Shown here: piece after piece, positions 7,135-17,650 of the stretch | How positions within the stretch are numbered: the stretch's first letter is position 1 | Layout of the letters: each line of letters opens with the position of its first letter | Source of the DNA: Psychrobacter celer | GTDB taxonomy: Bacteria > Pseudomonadota > Gammaproteobacteria > Pseudomonadales > Moraxellaceae | Length of the DNA stretch: 46,455 bases | Reading direction: 5' to 3' | Assembly: GCF_016107555.1 (NCBI RefSeq) | Contig: NZ_JABASU010000023.1 | Coordinates: 1-46,455, forward strand | Notes under the pieces: model-generated | Database searches by the model: none | What the model was told of the DNA's origin: nothing | What the model saw: the letters and a program-made list of their open reading frames with translations, nothing else | Program-made: the position numbers and the translations under genes

Positions 7135-8952
7135 ATGAAACCGGATTGTCATTTATCAGCATTAGCGTCAATAATGCCCAATGAGACCACGGCACTGTAT
7201 AACAGTGAGCAGGTCTATGCCATGGAGCAGGCTTGGTTTGCACAAGGGCATGATAGCTTTGGGCTTATGCAGCAAGCAGCGTGGCAGATGGCGCAGTATA
7301 TACAAAAGGCACATGAACAAAAATGCGCGACGGCCTCTATTAACGGTACACCTGCCCGTCGTCATAGGTATCAGCAGCGGGCAAGTATTTGGGTAGGTAA
7401 GGGCAATAATGGCGGTGATGGCTGGCTCCTTGCGCATTATCTACAGCGCATGGGCTGGCAGGTACAGGTCGTGACAGTTGGTTTTAGTAAAGACGATCTT
7501 GAGACAGATAGCTCTAAAATACAGGATACTGATATAAATAGTGCGACATCTATCTCTGATGCCGAAAGCGCAAAACAAACAGCATTGGCAAAGGGGTGTC
7601 GTTATCAGCGCTTTGAAGAGATGTGCGCTGAGTGGGACGCTAGCCCTGATATCGATGCTGATACGAGTACATGGCAAGCGAGTGGTTATGCAGTGGATGC
7701 TGATGTCTATATCGATGCAATCTTTGGCATTGGGTTGGACCGTGCGCCAGCAGGCATCTACCAGAGCGCTATTTATCGATTTAACCAATTGGCCAAATGC
7801 TATAAGCCGTTTGTGATTGCGGTGGACATTCCTAGTGGTTTGGTCGCGGCGACAGGTGAAGTGTTTGCTGGTGCCGCGATACAGGCAGATATGACTCTGT
7901 GCTTGGTGGCGCGTAAGTTTGGTCTGCATACCAAAGACGGTATGGATTATAGTGGCCAAGTCGTCGACATCGCGCTGATACCTTATGCGCTGGAGGATAA
8001 TGCTCTTAAACCGGTGGCAAAGCTGGTCACAAGTGCGTACGCTCTAACCCCTCGCCAGCAAAACAGCTATAAAGGCAGCTATGGCCATGTGCTCATCATC
8101 GGTGGCAACCGTGTAGATGGCTCGCAAGGGATGGGCGGTGCGGCGATACTATCAGCTTCTAGTGCCATGGCAACGGGAGCAGGTAAGATCACTGTGGCAT
8201 GTCATGAAGCTTTTCATGCAGCCTTGCTGACCTCACTGCCTGATGCCATGACGATAAACCTACATGATGTCGATGGGGTAATGCAATTGCTTAAGGGAGC
8301 CAGCGTCATCGCTATCGGTATGGGCTTGGGACGTGATGATAAAGCCAAAAAATTATTTGTCTGCTATCTAAAAGCTGCCATTGCAGAAAAAAAACCAATC
8401 GTCATCGACGCTGATGGCCTGTATCATCTGGCGGATTTGCATAAGGAGCATCACCCGCTTATCGCCGCCTTGCAACAGCATAGCGCCCATCACTCAGTCT
8501 GCCTGACACCGCACAGTGGTGAAGCCGCAAAGCTATTAGGTATGGAAGTCAGTCAAGTAGAGAGCGACAGATTGGCTGCTATTAGACAGTGTGCGACAGA
8601 TTATGGCGGTGATTGGGTATTGAAGGGGGCAGGGTCATTGGTGCTAGAGCAAAGAGAGCAGCAGGCACAGATTTATGTCTGTGCGGCAGGCAATGCAGGC
8701 ATGGCGACAGCAGGCATGGGCGATGTCCTATCTGGCCTGATTGCTGGACTGCTGGCGCAAAATGACTTGATAAGAGAGTCGCGCGGTCTACAGCAAGCAG
8801 TGCTTCTACACGGTATGGCAGGCGATATGTTGATCAATCAAACCGATAAAACGGCGTTATTGATTGGTCAACGAGGGCTACAGGCGCAAGATATGCCGGC
8901 GGCCATTCGTCATGTCATGCAGGAACTTACCGTCAGTGATGACAGCTGGTAG
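7135..8952 (+). CDS. nnr: Bifunctional NAD(P)H-hydrate epimerase / ADP-dependent dehydratase
   Basis: Nnr repairs hydrated NAD(P)H: the N-terminal YjeF_N domain epimerises it and the C-terminal ribokinase-like domain dehydrates the S form using ADP. The epimerase part shows GKGNNGGDGWLLA (NNGGDG at residues 91-96) and VDIPSGL; the dehydratase domain begins near residue 300 (SYKGSYGHVLIIGG), with a glycine-rich GNAGMATAGMGDVLSG loop near the end. ATG 7135 was chosen over ATG 7117 because AAGGAG lies 5 bases before 7135. About 605 residues, longer than E. coli YjeF (515) because of an insert of about 40 residues in the epimerase domain (roughly residues 115-190). tsaE, its usual downstream neighbour, is absent. 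Confidence 0.94.
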   Translation: MKPDCHLSALASIMPNETTALYNSEQVYAMEQAWFAQGHDSFGLMQQAAWQMAQYIQKAHEQKCATASINGTPARRHRYQQRASIWVGKGNNGGDGWLLAHYLQRMGWQVQVVTVGFSKDDLETDSSKIQDTDINSATSISDAESAKQTALAKGCRYQRFEEMCAEWDASPDIDADTSTWQASGYAVDADVYIDAIFGIGLDRAPAGIYQSAIYRFNQLAKCYKPFVIAVDIPSGLVAATGEVFAGAAIQADMTLCLVARKFGLHTKDGMDYSGQVVDIALIPYALEDNALKPVAKLVTSAYALTPRQQNSYKGSYGHVLIIGGNRVDGSQGMGGAAILSASSAMATGAGKITVACHEAFHAALLTSLPDAMTINLHDVDGVMQLLKGASVIAIGMGLGRDDKAKKLFVCYLKAAIAEKKPIVIDADGLYHLADLHKEHHPLIAALQQHSAHHSVCLTPHSGEAAKLLGMEVSQVESDRLAAIRQCATDYGGDWVLKGAGSLVLEQREQQAQIYVCAAGNAGMATAGMGDVLSGLIAGLLAQNDLIRESRGLQQAVLLHGMAGDMLINQTDKTALLIGQRGLQAQDMPAAIRHVMQELTVSDDSW

Positions 8953-8987
8953 TAAGATCAACAGTAAGACCGATAACGCTATAGGTA

Positions 8988-9046
8988 GGGCGTGTCCTCA
9001 ATTGAGTAGATAGTCATCTAAATGGGCGAGAGATGAAGGCACGCCC
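8988..9046. repeat. Short internally deleted copy of the GGGCGTGTCC repeat
   Basis: The left part is nearly identical to the left end of the 170-bp element at 33192-33361: GGGCGTGTCCTCAATT, then the shared motif CATCTAAATGGGC. The right end, GAAGGCACGCCC, pairs with the left end. It is flanked by TA on the left. Its length of 59 bp suggests an internal deletion of the longer element. It lies between the convergent nnr and DUF4124 genes and could fold into a transcription-ending hairpin. Confidence 0.7.
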
Positions 9047-9092
9047 CAATCCACTGGCATAAGCGGCGAACCGCAATGCGCCGAGCGTTAGT

Positions 9093-9599
9093 TTACAAGG
9101 CTGCAGAGTTACCACAATATTGATCAATTGCTTGCTGCACCCGTTCACGTTTTAGCTCAATCTCTCGGCCATCCAAATATTGACGTTTGCCATTGGCATC
9201 CATTTCATAGATACGGCCACCGACATTGAGGTTGGTTAAGTTATTACGTAGTGACTGACAACGCTGTGCATTGGCTTGTGCCTCTTGCTCTTTGATGCGA
9301 GCCTCTAGCTGTGCCACGCGTTGCTGCTCGGCGGTCTGAGCATTGCTACTTTGACTGGCATCTGTTTTTCCCGCCATTTCTCCGGCGTTGTTTTGCCGTC
9401 CATCGCTGCGAAATTCAATTAACTCGACATTTTTGCCATTTTGCGGTGCATGTTGGCTATATTTTACTTCACCGTGCGCGCCGATAGACTTATACACTTG
9501 AATAGCATGACTGGCGCTCATCGACAGCATTAGCATACCTGCCATACTCGCACTGACAAGGAGTTTGGTAGCAGTATATTGTGAAAACGCATATGCCAT
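9093..9599 (-). CDS. DUF4124 domain protein, exported
   Basis: The 168-residue product begins with a signal peptide (hydrophobic stretch LLVSASMAGMLMLSMSA, cleavage near SHA-IQ). It is followed by a DUF4124-type segment with the typical pattern YKSIGAHGEVKYSQHAP, residues about 37-70. Next comes a Gln/Ala-rich predicted coiled coil (about residues 85-120) and a C-terminal part with one cysteine in each half (QRCQSL and QYCG) that may form a disulfide. It is probably periplasmic; its function is unknown. ATG 9599 has AGAGGA 8-9 bases upstream, so the longer frame from 9623 is not used. Confidence 0.75.
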   Translation of the reverse strand: MAYAFSQYTATKLLVSASMAGMLMLSMSASHAIQVYKSIGAHGEVKYSQHAPQNGKNVELIEFRSDGRQNNAGEMAGKTDASQSSNAQTAEQQRVAQLEARIKEQEAQANAQRCQSLRNNLTNLNVGGRIYEMDANGKRQYLDGREIELKRERVQQAIDQYCGNSAAL

Positions 9600-9623
9600 A
9601 GCAGAGTTCCTCTTAAGTGGCAA

Positions 9624-10512
9624 AATAAAAATATTGGTATAAATATAACACTCTAGTATTTAGATGGTACTAAAAATGTACCGAGGTTTGATTCTATCAA
9701 ATAATTCTTATCAATGTATATTATTTAATAACCAATAGTTAGGGATAGGAGATATAAGTTTTTCTTGACAATAGCTGATAAACCATCGAATATAAGGACA
9801 GTTGATTGGTCAGTGAGCGGCTTTTATGATATTGCCGTGGCACTTGAGGACAAGGACCACAGGTTACTTATCGGTAGCTTGCACGGTTTTGTTTTCTTTG
9901 TGATGATGTGTTGTGAGGGTGATCAGGAAGACCACCACAAATCACAAAATACATTGTCTCCGGACTTATCTGTCTACAATGACTAAGATAAACTTGTTAT
10001 TTGAACCCTACTAAGTGTCATGCTTACGTTTGTCTCAAAAACGGCTTGATATGTAATGATAATACGAAATCAATAGTCGGTTATAGGGCTTAACGACCTT
10101 GTTATCCGCCACTAACCATGAGTGCTATCTGATTTGTTTATAATGATTTATGTATATTGTGTCAACGCCTTTGCATCCGTTAGTCTGACAGATGCTAAGT
10201 TTTTAAAACAACGGTTTTTAAAACAAAGGTTTTGAGAACAGCTGCTTGGTAATCCCCTTCAATAATAAGATTCTTTTATAGATGCACTCGTATCTTGTCA
10301 TCGTACATCGATAACTTCCTGTCACAAACTGACCTCAATACCTTGCTGTATTTGAGTCTGATGCTGTGTCCAAACAGTATGACTTACGTATGGTGGGCAC
10401 ACATTCTTGATATGGATAAGAGTTGGCGCTTGTTTTATGGTGCTAAAAATCACACCAGTCGGTAATGGTTTTTATTATAAAACACCGCAAATTCTCGCCG
10501 CAAAAAAAGGTG
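9624..10512 (+). other. Long leader region upstream of ilvI
   Basis: About 890 bases without a convincing gene. TTGACA at 9765-9770 followed after 18 bases by AATATA is a promoter candidate but lies about 740 bases before ilvI; TATAAT at 10139-10144 has no good -35. A tandem repeat of 15 bases (GTTTTTAAAACAACG, then one copy with a single change) is at 10199-10228. I looked for a branched-chain-rich leader peptide and attenuator as in enteric ilv operons and did not find one. The 73-codon frame at 9765-9986 starts with TTG, overlaps the promoter-like TTGACA and has no ribosome binding site. Confidence 0.4.
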
Positions 10513-12345
10513 ATGACAGTGACGCAAACCACGCAAAGTCCGAATATGACCGGACATACCCAGACGGGTAATGCCGCAAAAAACTTCGAAGAAAAACAGC
10601 AACGTCTTGCAGAGGGTAGTGCGCAGCCAGTGATGCTATCTGGTGCTGAGATGTTGGTGCAATCGCTGACCGATGAAGGGGTTGACTATATTTTTGGTTA
10701 CCCAGGTGGCGCGGTACTTCATATTTATGATGCTTTGTTTCAACAAGACGCCATTGAGCATATTTTGGTACGTCATGAGCAGGCCGCAGGTCATATGGCA
10801 GATGCCTATTCACGCGTGACAGGCAAGACAGGGGTGGTGCTCGCCACCTCAGGCCCTGGTGCGACCAACACGGTGACGGCCATCGCAACCGCCTTTATGG
10901 ATTCAGTTCCGATGGTGGTGATTTCAGGTCAGGTGCCAAGCAGCTTGATTGGTGAAGACGCTTTCCAAGAAACAGATATGGTTGGGGTATCACGCCCTAT
11001 CGTCAAGCACAGCTTTCAGGTGCGCCATGCCAGCGAAATCCCGATGATCGTCAAAAAAGCCTTTTATATCGCCCAGTCTGGACGCCCAGGTCCTGTGGTT
11101 ATCGATGTGCCAAAAGACATGACGGCTCCTAGTGAAAAGTACGCTTACGAGTATCCTGCTGAGGTATTCTTGCGCTCGTATCAGCCATCACAAAAAGGCC
11201 ATAGCGGTCAAATCAAAAAAGCGGTTGAGAACCTATTATCAGCGCAGCGCCCTGTCGTCTATGCTGGCGGCGGTGTGATTTGGAGTAAGGCCCACGCAGA
11301 GCTGACCGATCTTGCTCATCGTTTAAACTTACCTGTGACCAATACATTGATGGGGCTTGGCACCTTCCCAGGCTCCGATCGTCAGTTCTTAGGTATGCTA
11401 GGTATGCATGGCACTTATGAGGCCAACATGACCATGCACCATGCGGATGTCATCTTGGCAATTGGTGCGCGCTTCGATGACCGCGTGACCAATAACGTCA
11501 AAAAATTCTGTCCAAATGCGACGATTATCCATATCGATATCGATCCGGCTTCCATTTCTAAGACGATCAATGCCCATATTCCAATCGTCGGGGATGTCAA
11601 GGCGGTCTTGACAGATATGCTAGGTATCATCGGTGATGACAAAGAGCTTGAGCAGCACGCCTTGCAAGATTGGTGGTCACAAATCAACGAGTGGCGTACG
11701 CGTCATGGCTTGCGCTACGATACCAGTACCGATGAAGGTATCAAGCCGCAAAGCGTCGTCCAAGCACTGTGCAAAGTGACAGATGGCAAAGCCATTATCA
11801 CCAGTGACGTCGGTCAGCATCAGATGTTTGCCGCTTTATATTATACCTATGATGAGCCGCGTCAATGGCTAAACTCAGGTGGTCTTGGCACCATGGGTGT
11901 AGGACTGCCTTATGCAATGGCGGCCAAGCTTGCAAGGCCTGAGCGCGATGTGGTGTGCATCACTGGTGAAGGCTCTATTCAGATGAATATCCAAGAGCTA
12001 TCAACTTGCTTGCAATACAATCTACCTGTCAAAATATTAAACCTAAACAATGCTCAGCTGGGTATGGTTAAGCAGTGGCAAGACATGCTGTATGAAGGCC
12101 GTCACGCACAGTCTTATATGAATTCACTACCAGATTTTGTGAAGTTGGCAGAGAGCTATGGTCACGTCGGTATCAAAATCACCGATCCTGCGACGATGGA
12201 GGCTCAGTTGGCCGAAGCCATGGCAATCAAAGACAGACTGGTATTTATCGATGTTTATGTCGATCGTCATGAGCATGTATATCCAATGCAAATCGCGGGT
12301 CAATCCATGCGTGATATGTGGTTAACAAAAGGGGAGCGCACCTAA
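10513..12345 (+). CDS. ilvI: Acetolactate synthase large (catalytic) subunit
   Basis: This thiamine-diphosphate enzyme condenses two pyruvates (valine/leucine branch) or pyruvate with 2-oxobutyrate (isoleucine branch). The protein shows the N-terminal [14 protein letters not shown] motif, the activating Glu in [13 protein letters not shown], the FAD region [14 protein letters not shown], and the TPP/Mg motif [12 protein letters not shown]. The conserved region begins at [12 protein letters not shown] (about 10633); the 40 residues before it are polar and extra compared with E. coli IlvI (574). No start has a good ribosome binding site: ATG 10465, GTG 10510 and ATG 10513 are all open. It overlaps ilvH by one base. 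Confidence 0.95.
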   Translation: MTVTQTTQSPNMTGHTQTGNAAKNFEEKQQRLAEGSAQPVMLSGAEMLVQSLTDEGVDYIFGYPGGAVLHIYDALFQQDAIEHILVRHEQAAGHMADAYSRVTGKTGVVLATSGPGATNTVTAIATAFMDSVPMVVISGQVPSSLIGEDAFQETDMVGVSRPIVKHSFQVRHASEIPMIVKKAFYIAQSGRPGPVVIDVPKDMTAPSEKYAYEYPAEVFLRSYQPSQKGHSGQIKKAVENLLSAQRPVVYAGGGVIWSKAHAELTDLAHRLNLPVTNTLMGLGTFPGSDRQFLGMLGMHGTYEANMTMHHADVILAIGARFDDRVTNNVKKFCPNATIIHIDIDPASISKTINAHIPIVGDVKAVLTDMLGIIGDDKELEQHALQDWWSQINEWRTRHGLRYDTSTDEGIKPQSVVQALCKVTDGKAIITSDVGQHQMFAALYYTYDEPRQWLNSGGLGTMGVGLPYAMAAKLARPERDVVCITGEGSIQMNIQELSTCLQYNLPVKILNLNNAQLGMVKQWQDMLYEGRHAQSYMNSLPDFVKLAESYGHVGIKITDPATMEAQLAEAMAIKDRLVFIDVYVDRHEHVYPMQIAGQSMRDMWLTKGERT

Positions 12346-12842
12346 TGCAACAACAACATCTGATTTCGGTATTGATGGAAAACGAAGCGGGTTCGTTGTC
12401 GCGTTTGGTCGGCTTGTTTTCCCAGCGTGGCTATAACATCGAGACGCTAAACGTCGCGCCCACTGATGACCCAAGTATCTCGCGTCTGACCGTGACGACC
12501 ATTACCTCACCTGAGCGAATCGAGCAAATCACGAAACAATTGCATAAATTAATCGAAGTGGTTAAGGTACTGAATCTGACGGATAATATCCATGTCGAGC
12601 GTGAGCTGATGTTGATCAAAGTGCGCGCGACTGGCAGCGTACGCGAGGAAATTAAGCGTAGTGCTGATATCTTCCGCGCACAAATCGTGGATGTGACATC
12701 CAATCTATATACCATCCAAATCGTCGGTGATAAAGCCAAGCTCGACGGCTTTATCGATGTGATTGGCCGCGAGCGTATTATGGAAGTGGTTCGCTCAGGC
12801 GTCATCGGTATCGCACGTGGAGAAAAAACCCTAAGTCTTTAG
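12345..12842 (+). CDS. ilvH: Acetolactate synthase small (regulatory) subunit
   Basis: The small subunit activates the catalytic subunit and mediates valine feedback inhibition. The 165-residue product has an N-terminal ACT domain (HLISVLMENEAGSLSRLVGL and RGYNIETLNV, residues about 5-78) and the C-terminal domain (ERELMLIKV, FRAQIVDVT). The length fits the IlvH type (163) rather than the short IlvN type (96). Its ATG overlaps the ilvI stop (TAATG), and AGGGGAG-like sequence inside the end of ilvI provides the ribosome binding site, so the two subunits are translationally coupled. Confidence 0.95.
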   Translation: MQQQHLISVLMENEAGSLSRLVGLFSQRGYNIETLNVAPTDDPSISRLTVTTITSPERIEQITKQLHKLIEVVKVLNLTDNIHVERELMLIKVRATGSVREEIKRSADIFRAQIVDVTSNLYTIQIVGDKAKLDGFIDVIGRERIMEVVRSGVIGIARGEKTLSL

Positions 12843-12962
12843 TCGGCAGTAGTGACTAATACTGTAAACAATGTAGTTTATTATCAACAGCGCGCTCATC
12901 TTAGCCCACACTCTATGAGAATGGTTGAAGTAGGAGCGCTTACTATCCATGGCACGCCATGA

Positions 12963-14000
<1,038 letters not shown>

Positions 14001-14065
14001 ACCAAAACCCCAAGCCTACGCTTATAAGTAGCCATATACGCTATCTTTATACTGGCTGCGTGAGA

Positions 14066-14103
14066 CAAACCCATGTTATCAATAGATAGCATGGGTTTTT
14101 TGT
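14066..14103 (+). terminator. Terminator after ilvC
   Basis: AAACCCATGTTATC (14067-14080) pairs with GATAGCATGGGTTT (14085-14098) with one mismatch and a 4-base loop, followed by a run of T. It closes the ilv operon. Confidence 0.8.
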
Positions 14104-14227
14104 AGGTGGGTATGGGCTAAGAATAAATGATATGGGTTGAAAAACAAAAAACGCTGCCCAATATAGGCAGGCATTACGGTCTTAATTATGGTGGCTAATA
14201 GTGATGATAATCGGTGCGTATAGCAGT

Positions 14228-14364
14228 TATAGTTAGCTGAATGTAAAACTGTTATGGATTGAAACGCGCTACTGGTATAAATTTTACTTGCGTGCTGCGT
14301 TCCCAGAGGTTGCGCAAAATTCATCCCAGTAGCGCTATGACATTTTTATAGTGTATCGACTATA
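14228..14364. repeat. Palindromic interspersed repeat, copy 1 (type A)
   Basis: The 137-bp element begins TATAGTTAGCTGAATGTAAA and ends ACATTTTTATAGTGTATCGACTATA (read in two parts). Its two halves are imperfect inverted repeats that share TATAGT at the tips and CGCTACTGG plus ATAAA/ATGAA further in. The centre reads TTACTTGCGTGCTGCG and CCCAGAGG. It is very similar to 28815-28964 and related to 25402-25549 and 41782-41927. Confidence 0.8.
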
Positions 14365-14385
14365 GCTGCCGCGCATTTTTTGTTG

Positions 14386-14898
14386 ATGGTTGCCGCCATC
14401 AGTCTTTTTTTTTGTCTTTGTCTCATTGTCGCAAAGTGCTTCTTTTTTCTAGAATACAGGTTGTCTGTTGTGCAAATATCTTATCCTGACTGGCTAACGC
14501 CGCAATTCGTTTACATTACTCTGAGCGCTGTGGTAGCAGTCTTGATTTGGATAGAAGGGGAGATGCTCAAAAAAACAGACGGCAAACTGCCCAAATCAAA
14601 GTTTTTTCAGATCAGCTCATTATTGGATACATCGTGGTTTTTTGTCTCTGTTGTCATGCTCTATGCCATAGACCTAACGCCACTGGCCATTACCGTCCCT
14701 GCGGCCTATGGTATCTATACCACCTTTGGCTGGGTCTATGGCACACGCCTGCTCAAACGTAAGGGTATTCCAGACTCACCGCAGGATCTGGTGGTTCCGG
14801 CCAAATACATCGCTTATAGCCAGTCGTTTTCATTGATATTTTTTGCGCTTTGTCTATTGGTACTAAGTGCGCCATGGCTCCCGATATCGCAGGGGTAG
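14386..14898 (+). CDS. Small multi-pass membrane protein of unknown function
   Basis: I do not recognise the family. The product has about four hydrophobic segments (one N-terminal if the long start is used, then near residues 44-62, 76-118 as two helices, and 145-165) separated by short polar loops such as EGEMLKKTDGKLPKSK and RLLKRKGIPDSPQD. The start is uncertain: ATG 14386 lies in T-rich sequence right after the palindromic repeat and has no ribosome binding site, whereas GTG 14470 (143 residues) follows AGG at a workable distance. The protein has no recognisable catalytic motif. It lies alone between the ilv operon and the cold-shock gene. Confidence 0.6.
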   Translation: MVAAISLFFCLCLIVAKCFFFLEYRLSVVQISYPDWLTPQFVYITLSAVVAVLIWIEGEMLKKTDGKLPKSKFFQISSLLDTSWFFVSVVMLYAIDLTPLAITVPAAYGIYTTFGWVYGTRLLKRKGIPDSPQDLVVPAKYIAYSQSFSLIFFALCLLVLSAPWLPISQG

Positions 14899-15284
14899 GG
14901 GGCTATTTAGTTATCTCGTTAGAAAGATGATTAGAAGAATAAAAGGATGGCCAAGTAAAAGTAACGTCAATCGTAACGAAAGCAGTTGATGTTATTATTG
15001 ATAATTCCTTTGTTATCAAATGATTATATTGTATCAGTACTGCCGGTGATCATTGGTTTTTATTCCTCATAACTATTTACAAAAATCATCAATTTAAGCT
15101 GTTGCCGTTAGGAAAAGCTGTTATAATCGGCTTGTACCCAGAGGATTTAAAGCAATAACTTTGCTTTATTTAACAGGGGCTTGGTGGTTTTTGCCAGTCC
15201 GCTGCAACAAAAGTCATTTGGGTATATATCAATTAATCGGTGACGACACCAGTCTCGCCAACAGTTAAAGAGTTAGGAAAATTT
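14899..15284 (+). other. Intergenic region and long cold-shock leader
   Basis: The first 200 bases show nothing recognisable. The second half contains the candidate cold-shock promoter and an untranslated leader of about 150 bases, as is typical of cspA-type genes whose leader folds in a temperature-dependent way. I could not identify a cold-box sequence by eye. Confidence 0.45.
15099..15127 (+). promoter_or_regulatory. Candidate promoter of the cold-shock gene
   Basis: TATAAT at 15122-15127 is perfect; with 17-bp spacing the -35 would be CTGTTG at 15099-15104 (moderate). A start near 15134 gives a leader of about 150 bases, in the range known for cspA-type mRNAs. Confidence 0.5.
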
Positions 15285-15497
15285 ATGTCAGATAAAGTTG
15301 AAGGCACTGTAAAGTGGTTTAATGAAGCTAAAGGTTTTGGTTTTATCGCTCAAGACAACGGCGGACAAGACGTATTCGCTCACTACAGCGCCATCCAAGG
15401 TAGCGGTTTCAAAACTCTAGCCGAAGGCCAAAAAGTGTCGTTCATCTTAGGTGAGGGCAAAAAAGGTCCACAAGCTGAGCAAATCGAAGCACTATAA
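15285..15497 (+). CDS. Cold-shock protein, CspA family
   Basis: A 70-residue single cold-shock domain that binds single-stranded RNA or DNA and acts as an RNA chaperone. RNP1 is GFGFIAQD (residues about 17-24) and RNP2 is VFAHYSAI (about 30-37); the start [15 protein letters not shown] is typical of the family. ATG 15285 follows AGGAA at 6 bases; an open frame back to 15240 is just part of the leader. Which Csp paralogue it is cannot be told from one copy. Monocistronic, with its own promoter and terminator. Confidence 0.94.
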   Translation: MSDKVEGTVKWFNEAKGFGFIAQDNGGQDVFAHYSAIQGSGFKTLAEGQKVSFILGEGKKGPQAEQIEAL

Positions 15498-15608
15498 TCT
15501 CTTTGCTGCTTGGGCACACTGATGTTCAGTACGCTCGATGACAGTTAGAGTGACGATATGCATAAACTTTTTGTTTATAAAAACAATAAAAATACTGTTT
15601 AGACTTTA

Positions 15609-15642
15609 AAAAAAAGCAACCTCTTATCAGGTTGCTTTTTTT
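15609..15642 (+). terminator. Terminator after the cold-shock gene
   Basis: AAAAAAGCAACCT pairs with AGGTTGCTTTTTT across a six-base loop, ending in seven T. Confidence 0.85.
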
Positions 15643-15708
15643 GTGGGGTTTGTTTTTCGGTTATTTGCGATATAGGATTGATTGAGAATAGCGATATAAG
15701 GTTGATTT

Positions 15709-16272
15709 ATGAAGTGGCAGACATGGTTTTCGATTGATTGGCAACAGCTGGTGGGTATATCTTTATCTGCTGTGGGGTTTTATGTGGGCTTGATGCTCTT
15801 TACTCGCTTGATGGGGCTGCGCAGTTTTTCAAAACTATCTAGTCACGACTTTGCCATGACGGTTGCTATCGGTAGTATTTTAGCCTCTACGGTGTTGTCT
15901 GATTCGCCATCACTGATGCAGGGTCTATTTGCTGTGGCGGTGTTATTTGTCATGCAAGGGCTGATTTCTATGATCAGGCGCAAGGTCAAACCACTCAAAT
16001 CGTTGATTGACAATAAAGCCATTATATTGATGGCTCACGGCGAGTATTTTGCAGACAATTTGGCCGAGGCAAATTTAAGCACCAGTGATGTACAAGAAGT
16101 GCTGCGCAAAAACGGCCTAAAGTCCAAGACAGAAGTGTTTGCGGTGATTATGGAGACGACAGGAGACATGAGCGTCATCAAAAACAATGATGTCCCGCCT
16201 GACTGGGCGTTGTTTGATGACATACGTGACAGCGAGCTGTTGATGAGACCAAGCCACCATGAGTCAAGCTAA
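15709..16272 (+). CDS. DUF421 (YetF-like) membrane protein
   Basis: The 187-residue protein has an N-terminal membrane part with about three helices (residues about 14-35, 48-66 and 68-90) and a C-terminal soluble domain. DUF421 signatures are FTRLMGLRSFSKLSSHDF and the TVAIGSILASTVL helix, then PLKSLIDNKAIILMAHGEY, which begins the cytoplasmic YetF-type domain. The biochemical role of the family is not established. AAGG is close to ATG 15709. No obvious partner gene; the next gene (etfB) has its own upstream region. Confidence 0.85.
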   Translation: MKWQTWFSIDWQQLVGISLSAVGFYVGLMLFTRLMGLRSFSKLSSHDFAMTVAIGSILASTVLSDSPSLMQGLFAVAVLFVMQGLISMIRRKVKPLKSLIDNKAIILMAHGEYFADNLAEANLSTSDVQEVLRKNGLKSKTEVFAVIMETTGDMSVIKNNDVPPDWALFDDIRDSELLMRPSHHESS

Positions 16273-16745
16273 GCTCAGGCTGCTTTGATGAGCAATGACG
16301 CGCCAAACACTGGTAGGGTAAGAAGTCATAACAAAGCCTTAAGCAAGCTGTATGCTAGCAATGCTATAACGGAGTGAAGAATAAAGCTTGGGGTCAAAAA
16401 AAGGAAGAGGACATCAGGGGGAATTGTGCGTTTATAAACTATTTATTATAGAATGGTGACAAATTTATGACGCATTATTCACGGCGTTGTCTTGACCTTG
16501 GGCCTGTGCTCACGCAAGATACGTAGGTCTGATAATAGCGGCGGGCTTAGCCTTAGTGGATTTTATTAATAAGAAATATGCGACAAATATGCGTTTTGGT
16601 ATTGTTTCATCTCTCTTAATTAACTACTATCTATTGACGCAGTATAAACCTTGAGTAGTATTTTGAACGACAGTTTGAATAACCATGAACCTTTGGTTCT
16701 TAACTGGCAATTTTTTAATTCATAACATTAATAAACGAGGAACGT
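16273..16745 (+). promoter_or_regulatory. etfB upstream region
   Basis: A 473-base gap without a gene. The best promoter candidate is TTGACG at 16634-16639 with TAGTAT at 16656-16661 (16-base spacer), which would give a leader of about 80 bases. The rest shows no strong hairpins or repeats that I can identify. AACGAGGAACGT just before ATG 16746 contains the ribosome binding site. Confidence 0.35.
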
Positions 16746-17495
16746 ATGAAAGCATTAGTAGCGGTCAAGCGTGTCATTGATTACAACGTAAAAGTTCGTG
16801 TAAAAGCCGATAACTCTGGCGTTGATTTATCAAACACTAAGATGTCAATCAACCCTTTTGACGAGATTGCAGTAGAAGAAGCAGTTCGTCTAAAAGAAGC
16901 TGGCGTCATTGACGAGATTATTGTTGCCTCTATTGGTCCTAAAGAGTCACAAGAGCAGATTCGTGCGGCCTTGGCACTGGGCGCAGATCGTGGGGTTTTA
17001 GTATTGACTGACGACAAGCCATACCCTCTACAAGTCGCTAAAATCCTAAAAAATATCGCCGAAAGCGAAAGCACCGATATTATTCTTTTGGGTAAACAAG
17101 CGATTGATGATGACAACAACCAAACAGGTCAGATGCTTGCAGCATTGATGGGTATCGGTCAGGGTACCTTTGCATCAGAAGTAAAAGTCGAAGGCGATAA
17201 AGTAAACGTCACTCGCGAAATCGATGGCGGCTTGCAGACGGTTGCGCTTGATTTGCCAGCAGTCATCACCACTGACTTGCGTTTGAATGAGCCACGTTAT
17301 GCCAAATTGCCAAACATCATGAAAGCGAAGAAAAAACCGCTTGATGAAAAAACGCCAGCTGATTTTGGTGTAGATATGGCATCTAAGCAAGAGATTATCA
17401 AAGTCGTACCACCTGCTGAACGCAAAGCTGGTATCACAGTGGGTTCTGTTGATGAGTTGGTCGATAAGCTAAAAAATGAAGCAAAAGTAATCTAA
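16746..17495 (+). CDS. etfB: Electron transfer flavoprotein beta subunit
   Basis: EtfB with EtfA forms the FAD- and AMP-containing carrier that takes electrons from acyl-CoA and other dehydrogenases to the quinone pool via ETF:ubiquinone oxidoreductase. The 249-residue protein has the typical N-terminus ([20 protein letters not shown]), the [16 protein letters not shown] motif, the AMP-binding region [19 protein letters not shown], and the conserved C-terminal [12 protein letters not shown] loop. etfA follows after 155 bases, the usual order. Confidence 0.97.
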   Translation: MKALVAVKRVIDYNVKVRVKADNSGVDLSNTKMSINPFDEIAVEEAVRLKEAGVIDEIIVASIGPKESQEQIRAALALGADRGVLVLTDDKPYPLQVAKILKNIAESESTDIILLGKQAIDDDNNQTGQMLAALMGIGQGTFASEVKVEGDKVNVTREIDGGLQTVALDLPAVITTDLRLNEPRYAKLPNIMKAKKKPLDEKTPADFGVDMASKQEIIKVVPPAERKAGITVGSVDELVDKLKNEAKVI

Positions 17496-17528
17496 TGTCT
17501 TAATGATTGGATACTTCGCGGCGGCATA

Positions 17529-17605
17529 TTGTGTACAAGGCTAAGCCTATAAAGCTGCGTCTATAAAGACAAGTCATAGGGCCATATAGACCACGTTGTA
17601 CACAA
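17529..17605. repeat. Inverted repeat between etfB and etfA
   Basis: TTGTGTACAA at 17529-17538 and its exact reverse complement TTGTACACAA at 17596-17605 bracket 57 bases. Each arm contains the palindrome TTGTACAA-like core, so they could be protein binding sites or an mRNA stem. Unusual within a two-gene operon whose genes are normally closely spaced. Confidence 0.6.
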
Positions 17606-17650
17606 ACCCCTTCATGAATCGATGATACGAACAAATAAAGGATTAAAACA

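Noticed and set aside
9765..9986. 73-codon frame in the ilv leader
   Set aside because: TTG start inside a TTGACA promoter-like motif, no ribosome binding site, no recognisable pattern.
10142..10232. Short ATG frame (about 28 codons) considered as an ilv leader peptide
   Set aside because: It has no run of Leu, Val or Ile codons and no terminator or antiterminator pair after it.
14228..14364. Palindromic repeats considered as CRISPR, tRNA or riboswitch
   Set aside because: There are no regularly spaced units, no cloverleaf or CCA end, and copies occur after unrelated genes.
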